A DNA stretch of 36,720 nucleotides, from assembly GCA_964616985.1 (NCBI GenBank), contig CAZTVF010000045.1, forward strand, positions 1 to 36,720, read 5' to 3'. The notes under the pieces are model-generated. The model was not told where the DNA came from, did not search any database, and was given only the letters and a program-made list of their open reading frames with translations. Position numbers and translations under genes: made by a program. This stretch comes from CAZTVF01 sp964616985. Lineage in GTDB: Bacteria > Planctomycetota > Phycisphaerae > SM23-33. Below are positions 16,227-23,518 of this stretch, piece by piece (the first letter of the stretch is position 1; each line of letters begins with the position of its first letter).

Positions 16227-16646
16227 TTATTCGGATAGGCTCTTGGGATAGTCGGGTGCGATGGCGAAGGACATTTCCAGCCGGTCGATGCTCACGCGGA
16301 CATACCGGCCGACGAGGGCCTCGTCGCTGCTCCAGATGGGCGATTCCATCGTCAGCAGCGAGAAGTCGATCACGACGGGGGTGACCGAGAGGATCCGCCC
16401 GTAGCCCATGTAGGACCACTTGCGGACGTGCTCGATCATCTTCTTGCGGCTGGGATTTCCCCGCAGGACCTCGTCCCACGCGAATTCCTCGTAGGTGACG
16501 TAGTGGAACTTCACGTTCTCCAGCAGGCCCGGCGGGCACTTGTGTTCGCGCGTGCTCACGCCGTCGCACACAAACATGTCGTGCCCGTCCACCGAGATCT
16601 CGGCGAGCTTGCCCAGCCCTTCCGTGTATTCGAGACGAACTTCCAT
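16227..16646 (-). CDS. conserved-looking protein of unknown function
   Basis: 139 residues. It begins MEVRLEYTEGLGKLAEISVDG and has no signal or membrane segment. The pattern is mostly strands: HDMFVCDGVS, VKFHYVTYEEF, SYMGYGRILSVTPVVIDFSLLTM, VGRYVRVSIDRLEMSFAI. I do not recognise the family. CTGGAG five bases before the ATG at 16646 fixes the start and rules out the GTG two codons upstream. It precedes folK by 15 bp and is probably in the same transcript, but nothing ties it to folate beyond that. Confidence 0.75.
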   Translation of the reverse strand: MEVRLEYTEGLGKLAEISVDGHDMFVCDGVSTREHKCPPGLLENVKFHYVTYEEFAWDEVLRGNPSRKKMIEHVRKWSYMGYGRILSVTPVVIDFSLLTMESPIWSSDEALVGRYVRVSIDRLEMSFAIAPDYPKSLSE

Positions 16647-16696
16647 GATCACTCCAGGCGATTGCCAAACGGATTCAAAACTTCGTCATTCGAATG

Positions 16697-16746
16697 CCTC
16701 GGCTGCGCAGCGACTCCGACATCGCTGAAAAGCCGAGCGATTGCCG
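16697..16746. repeat. dispersed hairpin repeat, family B, copy 2
   Basis: CCTCGGCTGCGCAGCGA, then CTCCGACATCGCTGAAAAGCCGAGCGATTGCCG. The right half matches the AGCGCTGAAAGGCGAGCGAT arm of the copy at 6707. It fills most of the gap between the 139-residue gene and the sialidase-like gene. Confidence 0.6.
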
Positions 16747-16812
16747 AGCCGAGCCTTGACCCGAATGGTGGAGACAAAGACTACGCCAATCCACTCGACG
16801 CGACCGCCGCCA

Positions 16813-17937
16813 TTATTCCAACTCGCTCAAGGGGAACCGGCAGATCCCGATGTCTTCCTTCGCGACGGAGTAGATGGCGAAGCACCACTCGCCCATCACG
16901 TGGAAGTACGGGTACCCGTACCGCCCGCCCTTGTGCATGCCGGGGATGCGCGGCGGGGAGTTCGGCTCGTCGCCGAGGACGAAGTGGCGGTCGAACCGCA
17001 CGCCGTCGCCGCTCAACGCCAGCACCAGCGGCGTCCGCTGCCACAGCCTCACCGGGTCGGGCGTGGTCAGGCCGAAGTACCGCCCGTCGGCCAGCCGCCC
17101 GAAGTGCAGCCGCGACACGTTGTCGCTGTATTCCGTCAGCACGGGCTCCGACCACGTCTCGCCATCGTTGCGGCTCTCGGTGACCGCGAGGCGATTGGTG
17201 CCGGTGCGAAGCATCATGTGGATGATGCCGTCGTCGGTCTGGAAGAACGAGCCCTCGCAGAAGCCCAACTCGTCGCCGCGGGCCCGCTTGCCCTTCTGCC
17301 AGCCCTCGCTGTCGTCGACGTGCTCCTCGCCCAGCCGCGGCAGGCGGGCGAGCGTCCAGTTGGCCAGCCCGGCCGTGTCGTCGGTGTACCCGTACGCCAT
17401 GCAGCCCGGCAGGATCAGGCGATGCCCGCCGATGGGCAGCGGCCCCAGGTTTGGCACGATGTTCCGCATCACGACCTTCGGGGCCGACCACGTCGCCCCG
17501 CCGTCGCGGCTGACCGCTGCGCCGGTGAAGACGTTCTTGTGGCTGCCGTCGGCCGGCAGACGCTGCCCGTCCTTGATGTGCCAGTTGTTGTACTCGTACT
17601 GGCCGAAGAACGCGGCCAGGCCCGAGCCGTCCGGCAGCGGCCTGATGCCGCCGTTGGTCACCACCGCCGCCGACGGGCTGGGCGCGACCACCACGGCCGG
17701 GGGCGACCACGACCGCCCGAGATCGTCGCTGGTGGCCATCACCATCCGCTGGCCCAGGTCGTCCTCGTTCACCGTGCCCAGCGACCACGTCGCGTACAGC
17801 CGCCCCACGTGCGACGTGACTTGCGCGTGGTGGCTGTACGCCCCGCCCTCCTGCGCCCGGTACACCTGGTAGTGCACGGCCGGGACGACAACGGTCTCGG
17901 CAGCGCCCCAGCAGTTGGTGATCGGTGAGGTGTTCAT
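16813..17937 (-). CDS. sialidase-superfamily (BNR/Asp-box) protein
   Basis: 374 residues forming a probable six-bladed beta-propeller. Three Asp-box motifs (SxDxGxxW) are visible: SDDLGRSWS, SRDGGATWS and SRNDGETWS. Segments such as GGIRPLPDGSGLAAFFGQYEYNNWH and GFCEGSFFQTDDGIIHMMLRTG fit the exo-alpha-sialidase-like family abundant in Planctomycetes. There is no signal peptide, so it should be cytoplasmic unless the start is wrong. True sialidases use an Arg triad and Tyr/Glu pair; I cannot assign these, and many relatives act on other glycans. Three kilobases away lies a sialate esterase, a weak contextual link. Confidence 0.82.
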   Translation of the reverse strand: MNTSPITNCWGAAETVVVPAVHYQVYRAQEGGAYSHHAQVTSHVGRLYATWSLGTVNEDDLGQRMVMATSDDLGRSWSPPAVVVAPSPSAAVVTNGGIRPLPDGSGLAAFFGQYEYNNWHIKDGQRLPADGSHKNVFTGAAVSRDGGATWSAPKVVMRNIVPNLGPLPIGGHRLILPGCMAYGYTDDTAGLANWTLARLPRLGEEHVDDSEGWQKGKRARGDELGFCEGSFFQTDDGIIHMMLRTGTNRLAVTESRNDGETWSEPVLTEYSDNVSRLHFGRLADGRYFGLTTPDPVRLWQRTPLVLALSGDGVRFDRHFVLGDEPNSPPRIPGMHKGGRYGYPYFHVMGEWCFAIYSVAKEDIGICRFPLSELE

Positions 17938-18000
17938 GAGGTCAGGTTCTCCAGGCGACTAGTCATAGTGCATCCGAGTGCGTCGGCGTTTGTACAAGAA

Positions 18001-18046
18001 CGATCGCCAACAGGTCCGCGACGTTCTGCTAAAAGCGAGCGATTGC
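18001..18046. repeat. dispersed hairpin repeat, family B, copy 3
   Basis: CGATCGCCAACAGG...TTCTGCTAAAAGCGAGCGATTGCC: the right arm AAAAGCGAGCGATTGCC is identical to the copy at 21549. Confidence 0.6.
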
Positions 18047-18094
18047 CATCCCGCCGGCGCGAACTGTACGAGACCAGCTTTCGTTCACCGCCTA

Positions 18095-18151
18095 CCGATT
18101 GCTTGCTTGCTGCTTACTGTTTACCGTTTACTGCTTACTGATTACCAGTTA
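18095..18151. repeat. heptamer tandem repeat (TTTACTG-like unit)
   Basis: Units GCTTACT, GTTTACC, GTTTACT, GCTTACT, GATTACC, AGTTACT in 7-base register, directly after the aminotransferase stop. A related array lies at 36648-36672 on the other strand. Confidence 0.75.
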
Positions 18152-19327
18152 CTTGCTGTTCTGAATGATTCGCTCGACGGCTTCCTTGATCGTCGCGTCG
18201 GGATAGGTCAGCGAGATGCGGAAGAAGCCCTCGCCCCACTGGCCGTAACCGAGGCCGGGGGTGACGACCACGCCGGTCTTCTCCAGCAGGTCGGTGGCGA
18301 AGGCGGCGCTGGAGCCGTTGAACCGCTCCGGCACCGGGGCCCAGATATAGATCGTGGCCTTGGGCTTGGCGATGTTCCACCCGGCCTTGTTCAAGGCGTC
18401 GACCACCATGTCGCGGCGGCGCTGGTAGATCGCGTTGATCGGCGCGATGAGCGTCTCGGCGTTGTTCAGAGCCTTGGTGGCCGCGAACTGGATCGCCCGC
18501 AGCGTGCCGTTGTCGGTGTTGTCCTTCACCAGGCGAAGCGCCTTGACGGCCGAGACGTTGCCGACCATGAAACCCGCCCGCCAGCCCGTCATGCAGAAGG
18601 CCTTGGACAGCGAGAAGAATTCCACGGCGGTGTCCTCGGCGCCGCTCACCTGCAGGATGCTGGGCGACTTGTAGCCGTCGTACGTGTTCTCGCTGTAGGC
18701 GCTGTCGTGCGCGATGAGGATGTTGTTGGCTCGCCCGAACTCGACAGCCCGCTTGAAGAATTCCAGGTCGGCGACGGCGGTGGTGGGATTGTTGGGATAG
18801 TTCAGCCAGAGGATCTTGGCCTGGCGGCGGATCTCCATCGGGATCGCGTCGAAGTCGACGAGGAAGTTGTTCTGGCGAAGCAGCGGCACCTGGTACGTGA
18901 CGGCCCCGGCGAAGACGTGGCCGATGTTGTACGTGGGATAGCCCGGCACGGGGGCGATGCCGATGTCGCCGGGGTTCATGATCGCCATCGGCAGCTGCGC
19001 GATGGCGTCCTTGGAGCCCGAGGTCGTGACGACCTGGTCGTCGGTGAGCGTGACGCCCCAGCGCCGCTTGTAGAAATCGCGGATCGCCTGGGGGAAATCG
19101 GCCAGCGGCACATCGCAGCCGTAGCGGTGGCGGTTGGGGTCGCCGGCGTCATCGACGGCGCGGCAAAGCTCGCGCACGATGGGGTCAGGCGTGGGCGTAT
19201 CGGGGTCGCCGATGCCCAGCGTGATGACCTTGACGCCCTTCTCGCGTGCGGCGGCCATCTTGCGGCGCAGGTCGGCGAAGAGGTACGGCGGGAGCTTCTT
19301 GAGACGTTCCGATAATTGGACTTCCAT
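18149..19327 (-). CDS. LL-diaminopimelate aminotransferase-like class I/II aminotransferase
   Basis: 392 residues, fold type I PLP enzyme. Motifs: LPPYLFADLRRKM, ITLGIGDPDTPTPDPIV, TSGSKDAIAQLP, VPGYPTYNIG, LNYPNNPTTAVA, IAHDSAYSENTYDGYKSPS, and SLSKAFCMTGWRAGF with the PLP-binding Lys near residue 241. The wording follows DapL, which makes LL-diaminopimelate from tetrahydrodipicolinate in one step of lysine and cell-wall synthesis. This pathway is known in the PVC group. Other class I aminotransferases are close, so the substrate is probable and not certain. AAAGG lies nine bases before the ATG. No other dap genes are nearby. Confidence 0.88.
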   Translation of the reverse strand: MEVQLSERLKKLPPYLFADLRRKMAAAREKGVKVITLGIGDPDTPTPDPIVRELCRAVDDAGDPNRHRYGCDVPLADFPQAIRDFYKRRWGVTLTDDQVVTTSGSKDAIAQLPMAIMNPGDIGIAPVPGYPTYNIGHVFAGAVTYQVPLLRQNNFLVDFDAIPMEIRRQAKILWLNYPNNPTTAVADLEFFKRAVEFGRANNILIAHDSAYSENTYDGYKSPSILQVSGAEDTAVEFFSLSKAFCMTGWRAGFMVGNVSAVKALRLVKDNTDNGTLRAIQFAATKALNNAETLIAPINAIYQRRRDMVVDALNKAGWNIAKPKATIYIWAPVPERFNGSSAAFATDLLEKTGVVVTPGLGYGQWGEGFFRISLTYPDATIKEAVERIIQNSK

Positions 19328-19468
19328 GCGTTGAGACCTTTCGATTGTCTATCGGGCCTGCCATCGGCCCATGGGCGAGCATTGTAGCAGTTGCCGGACC
19401 GTTGGCAACGGAGCTTCGCGAAAGCACCCGCGGTCTCGCCACCGCAACTGCGCCGCGCGCCATAGGCC

Positions 19469-19497
19469 TTGACGGGCGCAGGGGCGGCGGATATCTC
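19469..19497 (+). promoter_or_regulatory. promoter of the HEAT-repeat lipoprotein gene, leaderless
   Basis: TTGACG (19469-19474), a 17-bp spacer and TATCTC (19492-19497), followed by seven bases and the ATG at 19505. No Shine-Dalgarno is present. The -10 box is weaker than the -35 box. Confidence 0.5.
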
Positions 19498-19504
19498 ACC
19501 TTCC

Positions 19505-20509
19505 ATGAGTCGCGCGTACATTCTGCTATCGGCAATAATGCTCGCCCTGCCGGGATGCAAGCCGCCAACGCCCCCCGCCCCTGCGGCGGTGGCGGAGGAT
19601 GCGAACACGCCCGCAGAGTTTCGCGGCGGACCGGTGCCGTACCCAATCGCCTGCGAGCGGGCGAAGGAGGCCGCCGCCGCCCTGGGCAACAGCGGCGAAT
19701 CGCCCGGCGCGCTGGTCGACGCGTTTGAGCATCTGGCGCTGGTGCTGCTGGCCCACCGCGACGCGAACGAGCGGCTGCAGGCGGCCGAGGAGGTCGCCTC
19801 GCTGCGGCGGGCGCAGGCGGCTGAACCGCTGGTGATGGCCCTGCGGGATCCTTCCCCAGCCGTGCGGGCGAAAGCGGCCGAGCTGCTGCCGGGCATGGGC
19901 GACGCGTCGGTCATTCAGCCCTTGCTGCTGGCGGCGCGTGACGCCGATGCCTCCGTCCGCACCGCCGTCGCCCGCAGCCTGGGGCAGTTCCCGCGTCCGA
20001 AGAACTCCGCCGATGCCGCGCACGATCCGTCGCTGCGGGAGTTGGTGAAGATGATGACGGATGCAGACGCCGCCGTGCGACGCGCCGCCGCCTTGGCCGT
20101 GGGGACGTTTCGCGAGCCCGCGACGGCCGAGCCGCTGATGGCGGCCATGATGGACAAGGATGCTCGTGTGCGGGCCGCGGCGATCGGGTCGCTGGGCCTG
20201 CTGAAACACCCGATCGCGCTGGTGCTGTTGATGGACGCCACGCGCGACGATGACGCCACCGTGCGTTACGCAGCCGTCAGCGCGCTGCGCCTGCTGGGCG
20301 ACGGCCGGGGGGCGTCGTCGCTGGCGGCATTGCTGAAGGACCGCAGCGTTCCCGTCCGCTCCAACGCCGCCTACGCCCTGGGCGAGATCGGCGAGGCATC
20401 CCACCTGCCCGCGCTGGAGGATGCGTTGATGGATCCCGACGCCGGCGTCCGCCAGACCGCGGCGAAGGCGATCGAGAAGATCAAGAGCAGGGAAGGGCGC
20501 AGGGAGTAG
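19505..20509 (+). CDS. HEAT-repeat lipoprotein
   Basis: 334 residues. The N-terminus MSRAYILLSAIMLALPGC is a lipoprotein signal with lipobox LPGC, followed by a Pro/Ala-rich tether. The rest is at least seven HEAT/PBS-lyase-type repeats, each centred on D-x-VR-xA: DPSPAVRAKAAELL, DADASVRTAVARSLG, DADAAVRRAAALAVG, DKDARVRAAAIGSLG, DDDATVRYAAVSALR, DRSVPVRSNAAYALG, DPDAGVRQTAAKAIE. It should form a membrane-anchored helical solenoid outside the cytoplasm, for binding a protein partner. No phycobilin role is implied. The partner is unknown. Confidence 0.9.
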   Translation: MSRAYILLSAIMLALPGCKPPTPPAPAAVAEDANTPAEFRGGPVPYPIACERAKEAAAALGNSGESPGALVDAFEHLALVLLAHRDANERLQAAEEVASLRRAQAAEPLVMALRDPSPAVRAKAAELLPGMGDASVIQPLLLAARDADASVRTAVARSLGQFPRPKNSADAAHDPSLRELVKMMTDADAAVRRAAALAVGTFREPATAEPLMAAMMDKDARVRAAAIGSLGLLKHPIALVLLMDATRDDDATVRYAAVSALRLLGDGRGASSLAALLKDRSVPVRSNAAYALGEIGEASHLPALEDALMDPDAGVRQTAAKAIEKIKSREGRRE

Positions 20510-21205
20510 GGATTGGAGTGTAGGGATCAGGGATTGGGGAATAGGGAGCGCTTCGCGTAAGCGGAACGGAGGAAGGGGTCAGGGAGCAGGGGAAATCGGT
20601 GCCACCCCCAAACTCGTTTGGGGGTGCGAACAACCACCGATTCCCATGCCTGGAGATCTGAGAGCATATATCCGTGGGTCCATCCGCTGGGCAGTCGTGT
20701 TCCACCGACCGTCAGACGCCCCCGACCCGGTGCCGCCTTCTCACCCCCAAACAAGTTTGGTTCATCACCGATTAGCGGGGACAAGACAACGCTGCCGTCC
20801 CACGTACCCTATGCATCATGACGGTCTATGCGCTCCGGGGGGAAGAAGCAGCGAACCGCAGAACCGCAGAACAAGGAATCTTGAATATCGAAGTGAACGA
20901 CGCATGGATCGCGGGTCTTTCCCTTCGGTGTTCTGCTGTTCGGTGTTCGGAGTTCTGCTGTTCGCTGCTTCTCAGTCGTCGCCGGCGGGTTCCGCGCATG
21001 ACGCACGCCTGCCCACCTACAGGCGGCACCCTCTCGTCCCCGCTAATCCGTGAAGACCACAAGTTTGGGGGTGGCACCGTCGTGGCCGGACCGTGGTCCT
21101 TTGTCTAACATCAACTTGTCTGACATCAACTCATCCGCCATCAACAAAAGTGCGCCGGCAGCGGGGCGAAAACCGCTGCCGACGCAAGTCTTGGGTCTCC
21201 CGCGA
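20510..21205. repeat. 696-bp repeat-rich non-coding region
   Basis: No gene is supported here. It holds heptamer runs of AGGGATC/AGGGATT type just after the stop (about 20510-20545), two family A palindromes (20603-20626 and, degenerate, 20742-20760), a half copy near 21058-21077, runs of GAACCGCA and TTCGGTG/TTCTGCTG units (about 20857-20985), and a looser run containing ATCAAC repeats (about 21105-21140). All frames are short and lack ribosome sites. Confidence 0.6.
20603..20626. repeat. palindrome family A, copy 1
   Basis: CACCCCCAAAC, two-base centre TC, GTTTGGGGGTG: a perfect inverted repeat. GGTGC lies to its left, as in the other copies. Confidence 0.85.
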
Positions 21206-21403
21206 TCAGTTCATCGAGTGACGAACCGCGCGCAGGTGACGCAACAGGTCGTCCAGCACGCGGGTGCCGAAATCGATCTGTCGCGTGGCGAGAAGCAAGT
21301 CCATTTGCCCCAGCGCCGCACGCAGGTGCTCAGCCGCCTCGTGCGGCAGCGCAATGCCCTCCCTTGCGCCGTCAAACAACTTCCGCTTCTCTGTCGCCTT
21401 CAC
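21206..21403 (-). CDS. small helical protein, unknown
   Basis: 65 residues from a GTG start: MKATEKRKLFDGAREG, then ALPHEAAEHLRAALGQMD and VLDDLLRHLRAVRHSMN. The pattern is amphipathic helices, with no signal or membrane part. The main support is an excellent ribosome site, AAGGAG, about six to seven bases before the GTG, and its position as the only sensible frame in 1.2 kb of repeat-rich DNA. I do not recognise a family. It could be a small regulatory or antitoxin-like protein, but no partner gene is adjacent. Confidence 0.5.
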   Translation of the reverse strand: MKATEKRKLFDGAREGIALPHEAAEHLRAALGQMDLLLATRQIDFGTRVLDDLLRHLRAVRHSMN

Positions 21404-21484
21404 ACGTTGCTCCTTTCTCGCCGAGACCCCCGATGAATCTATCGAACCATGCGGGGCCAAATCTGACAAGGGGGAAAGCAAGGG

Positions 21485-21535
21485 ATCAGGGCGCAGGGAT
21501 CAGGGATTGGGGAATAGGGAAAGAGCTTCGCGTAA
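21485..21535. repeat. heptamer tandem repeat (AGGGATC-like unit)
   Basis: AGGGATC, AGGGCGC, AGGGATC, AGGGATT, GGGGAAT, AGGGAAA in strict 7-base register, followed by GCTTCGCGTAAG. The same run with the same GCTTCGCGTAAG tail occurs near 20520-20565. Confidence 0.75.
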
Positions 21536-21548
21536 GTGGAGCGATGCG

Positions 21549-21605
21549 AGCGCTCGCTTTTGGCGCCATGCGACTCCAACAGCGCACAAAAGCGAGCGAT
21601 TGCCG
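21549..21605. repeat. dispersed hairpin repeat, family B, copy 4
   Basis: Arms CGCTCGCTTTTGGCGC and GCGCACAAAAGCGAGCG around ATGCGACTCCAACA, followed by ATTGCCGG. The heptamer run CCTACGA with an embedded palindrome CCTGCCGGCAGG follows at about 21636-21685, before the ABC transporter stop. Confidence 0.75.
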
Positions 21606-21688
21606 GCATTCGGCTTTCGCAACGCATCTTCCCCTACGACCTACGACCTACGACCTACCTGCCGGCAGGCAGGCCTACGACCTCTTCC

Positions 21689-23518
21689 TCACCGCGAACG
21701 GAGGCGGTTCTCGGCGTTGTTGCGTCCGGTGTTCATCGCGATGAGCGTCGAGCCCAGCTGCTGGTGCGTGCACAGCTCGTTGTACAGCGCGCTGGATTGC
21801 AGCAACCTATCGTGGCTTCCGGTCTCGGTGATCTTGCCGCCCTGCAGCACGAGGATCTCGTCGGCGTTCTGAATCGTCGCGATGCGGTGCGCGACGATGA
21901 TCGTCGTCCGCCCGGCCATCAGGCGGTCCATGGCCGCCTGCACCTGCCGCTCCGAGACGCTGTCAAGCGAACTGGTCGCCTCATCGAACAGCAGGATCGG
22001 CGGGTTCTTCAGGAAGATCCGCGCGATCGACAGCCGCTGCTTCTGCCCGCCCGACAGCCGCACGCCGCGCTCGCCCAGCACGGTCTTGAGGCCCGAGGGC
22101 ATGGCGTCGATGAAGTCCAGGGCGTTGGCATTGACCAGGGCCAGCCGCATCTGCTCGAGCGTCGCATCCTCGTCGCCGAGGCGCAGGTTCTCCTCGATCG
22201 TGCCGGAAAAGAAGACGCTTTCCTGCATCACCAGCCCCACGTTCGACCGCAGCCAGGGCAGGTGCAGCTCGCGCAGGTCCACGCCGTCGATCATGATTCG
22301 GCCGCCGAGGGGGTCGTAGAACCGCAGCAGCAACTGAAAGATGGTGCTCTTGCCCGCGCCGCTGGGGCCCACGATGGCCACCCGCCGGGCAGGCGCCACC
22401 CGCAGGCACACGTCCTGCAGCACGGGCTGGTCGCGCTCGGTGGGATAGTTGAACGTGACGTGATCGAACACGATCTCGCCGCCGACGGCGTCCAGCGTTC
22501 GCGGCTGGGCCGGCGGGCGGATCATCGGCGACTCGTCGAAGAAATCGAACACGCGGTCGGCCGCGGCCATGCCGGCGAAGATGGCCGTGAACGTGCCGAC
22601 AATGGAGTTGATCGCCCCGCCCATGATCAGCCAGAAGCCCCAGAACGCGACCAGGTCGCCCAGTTGCAGGTAGCCTCGCGTCAGCAGCGACGCCCCCACG
22701 AACAGCAGCGCGAAGGGCGCGGCGAAACGGGTGAGCACCTGCATCACGTCGGTGTAAACGTATTGACGCCAGAGCATGTACTCGCTCTTCTTGCGGACGG
22801 TGTTGGAGCGGTGGTAGATGCGGGCGTCGGCGGCGTCCTCGCTGGCGTAGGACTTGATCAGGTCGTTGAGGCCGACGTACTCGGTGATGGTGGCCGAGAC
22901 CTCGCCCACGGCGTCGCGGACGTCGCGGCTCATGCTTCTCAGCCGCGGCAGGAAGATGCGGCTCCAAATGGTGACCGCCACCATCAAGCCCAGGAACAGC
23001 CCGGCCAGGCGCCAATCGATCCAGCTCATCAGCATCAGGGCCCAGATCATGAGCACGCCGCTCCACACCAGGCCCATCATCACCGACAGCGACGAATTCA
23101 CCGCGTCCAAGTCGTTGTTCAACCGCTGCGTGATCTCGCCCACCTTGTGGCGGTGGAAGAAGTCGGCCGAAAGCCGCTGCACGTGCTGGTACAGCGATGT
23201 CCGCATGTCACGCGTGAGGCGGGCGATGCTGATGCCCACCATCGTGTGAAAGAAGAAGGCCGCCGGGAAGAACAGCAGGATCAGCAGCGTGCCGCCGATC
23301 AGCCACGGCCAGAATGAATCGCGCATGAAGCCGGCCGAGTCGGTCTGCAGGCGGTTGAGCACCTCGCGAAAGACCATGGGGATCATGGTCTGGCAGATGG
23401 CGTCGACGATGCCCAGCGCCAGGCCGATGACATACAGCTTGCGATGGGGCCCCATGTGCCCCCACAGCCGCCGGGCAATCGTCCACAGCGGGCGGACCCT
23501 GCGTTGTCTTTCAGGCAT
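21689..23518 (-). CDS. ABC exporter, fused permease and ATPase (MsbA-like)
   Basis: 609 residues, the size of a half-transporter that works as a homodimer. The N-terminal half has about six membrane segments (LYVIGLALGIVDAICQTMI, LLILLFFPAAFFFHTMVGI and others) and the type I exporter coupling segment RLTRDMRTSLYQHVQRL. The ATPase has Walker A GPSGAGKST (near 385), Q-loop VMQESVFFSGTIEENL, signature LSGGQKQRLSIARIFL (near 488), Walker B ILLFDEATSSLD (near 511) and the H-loop IVAHRIATI. It probably exports a lipid, peptide or drug. The ATG overlaps the end of the upstream fusion gene by 8 bp, with GGAG at good spacing, so the two are coupled. Confidence 0.93.
   Translation of the reverse strand: MPERQRRVRPLWTIARRLWGHMGPHRKLYVIGLALGIVDAICQTMIPMVFREVLNRLQTDSAGFMRDSFWPWLIGGTLLILLFFPAAFFFHTMVGISIARLTRDMRTSLYQHVQRLSADFFHRHKVGEITQRLNNDLDAVNSSLSVMMGLVWSGVLMIWALMLMSWIDWRLAGLFLGLMVAVTIWSRIFLPRLRSMSRDVRDAVGEVSATITEYVGLNDLIKSYASEDAADARIYHRSNTVRKKSEYMLWRQYVYTDVMQVLTRFAAPFALLFVGASLLTRGYLQLGDLVAFWGFWLIMGGAINSIVGTFTAIFAGMAAADRVFDFFDESPMIRPPAQPRTLDAVGGEIVFDHVTFNYPTERDQPVLQDVCLRVAPARRVAIVGPSGAGKSTIFQLLLRFYDPLGGRIMIDGVDLRELHLPWLRSNVGLVMQESVFFSGTIEENLRLGDEDATLEQMRLALVNANALDFIDAMPSGLKTVLGERGVRLSGGQKQRLSIARIFLKNPPILLFDEATSSLDSVSERQVQAAMDRLMAGRTTIIVAHRIATIQNADEILVLQGGKITETGSHDRLLQSSALYNELCTHQQLGSTLIAMNTGRNNAENRLRSR

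Noticed and set aside
20818..21108. Short open frames in the repeat-rich region
   Set aside because: They are made of repeat units, have no ribosome site and overlap one another on both strands.
21536..23317. 593-residue plus-strand open frame
   Set aside because: It is antisense to the ABC exporter and has no motifs.
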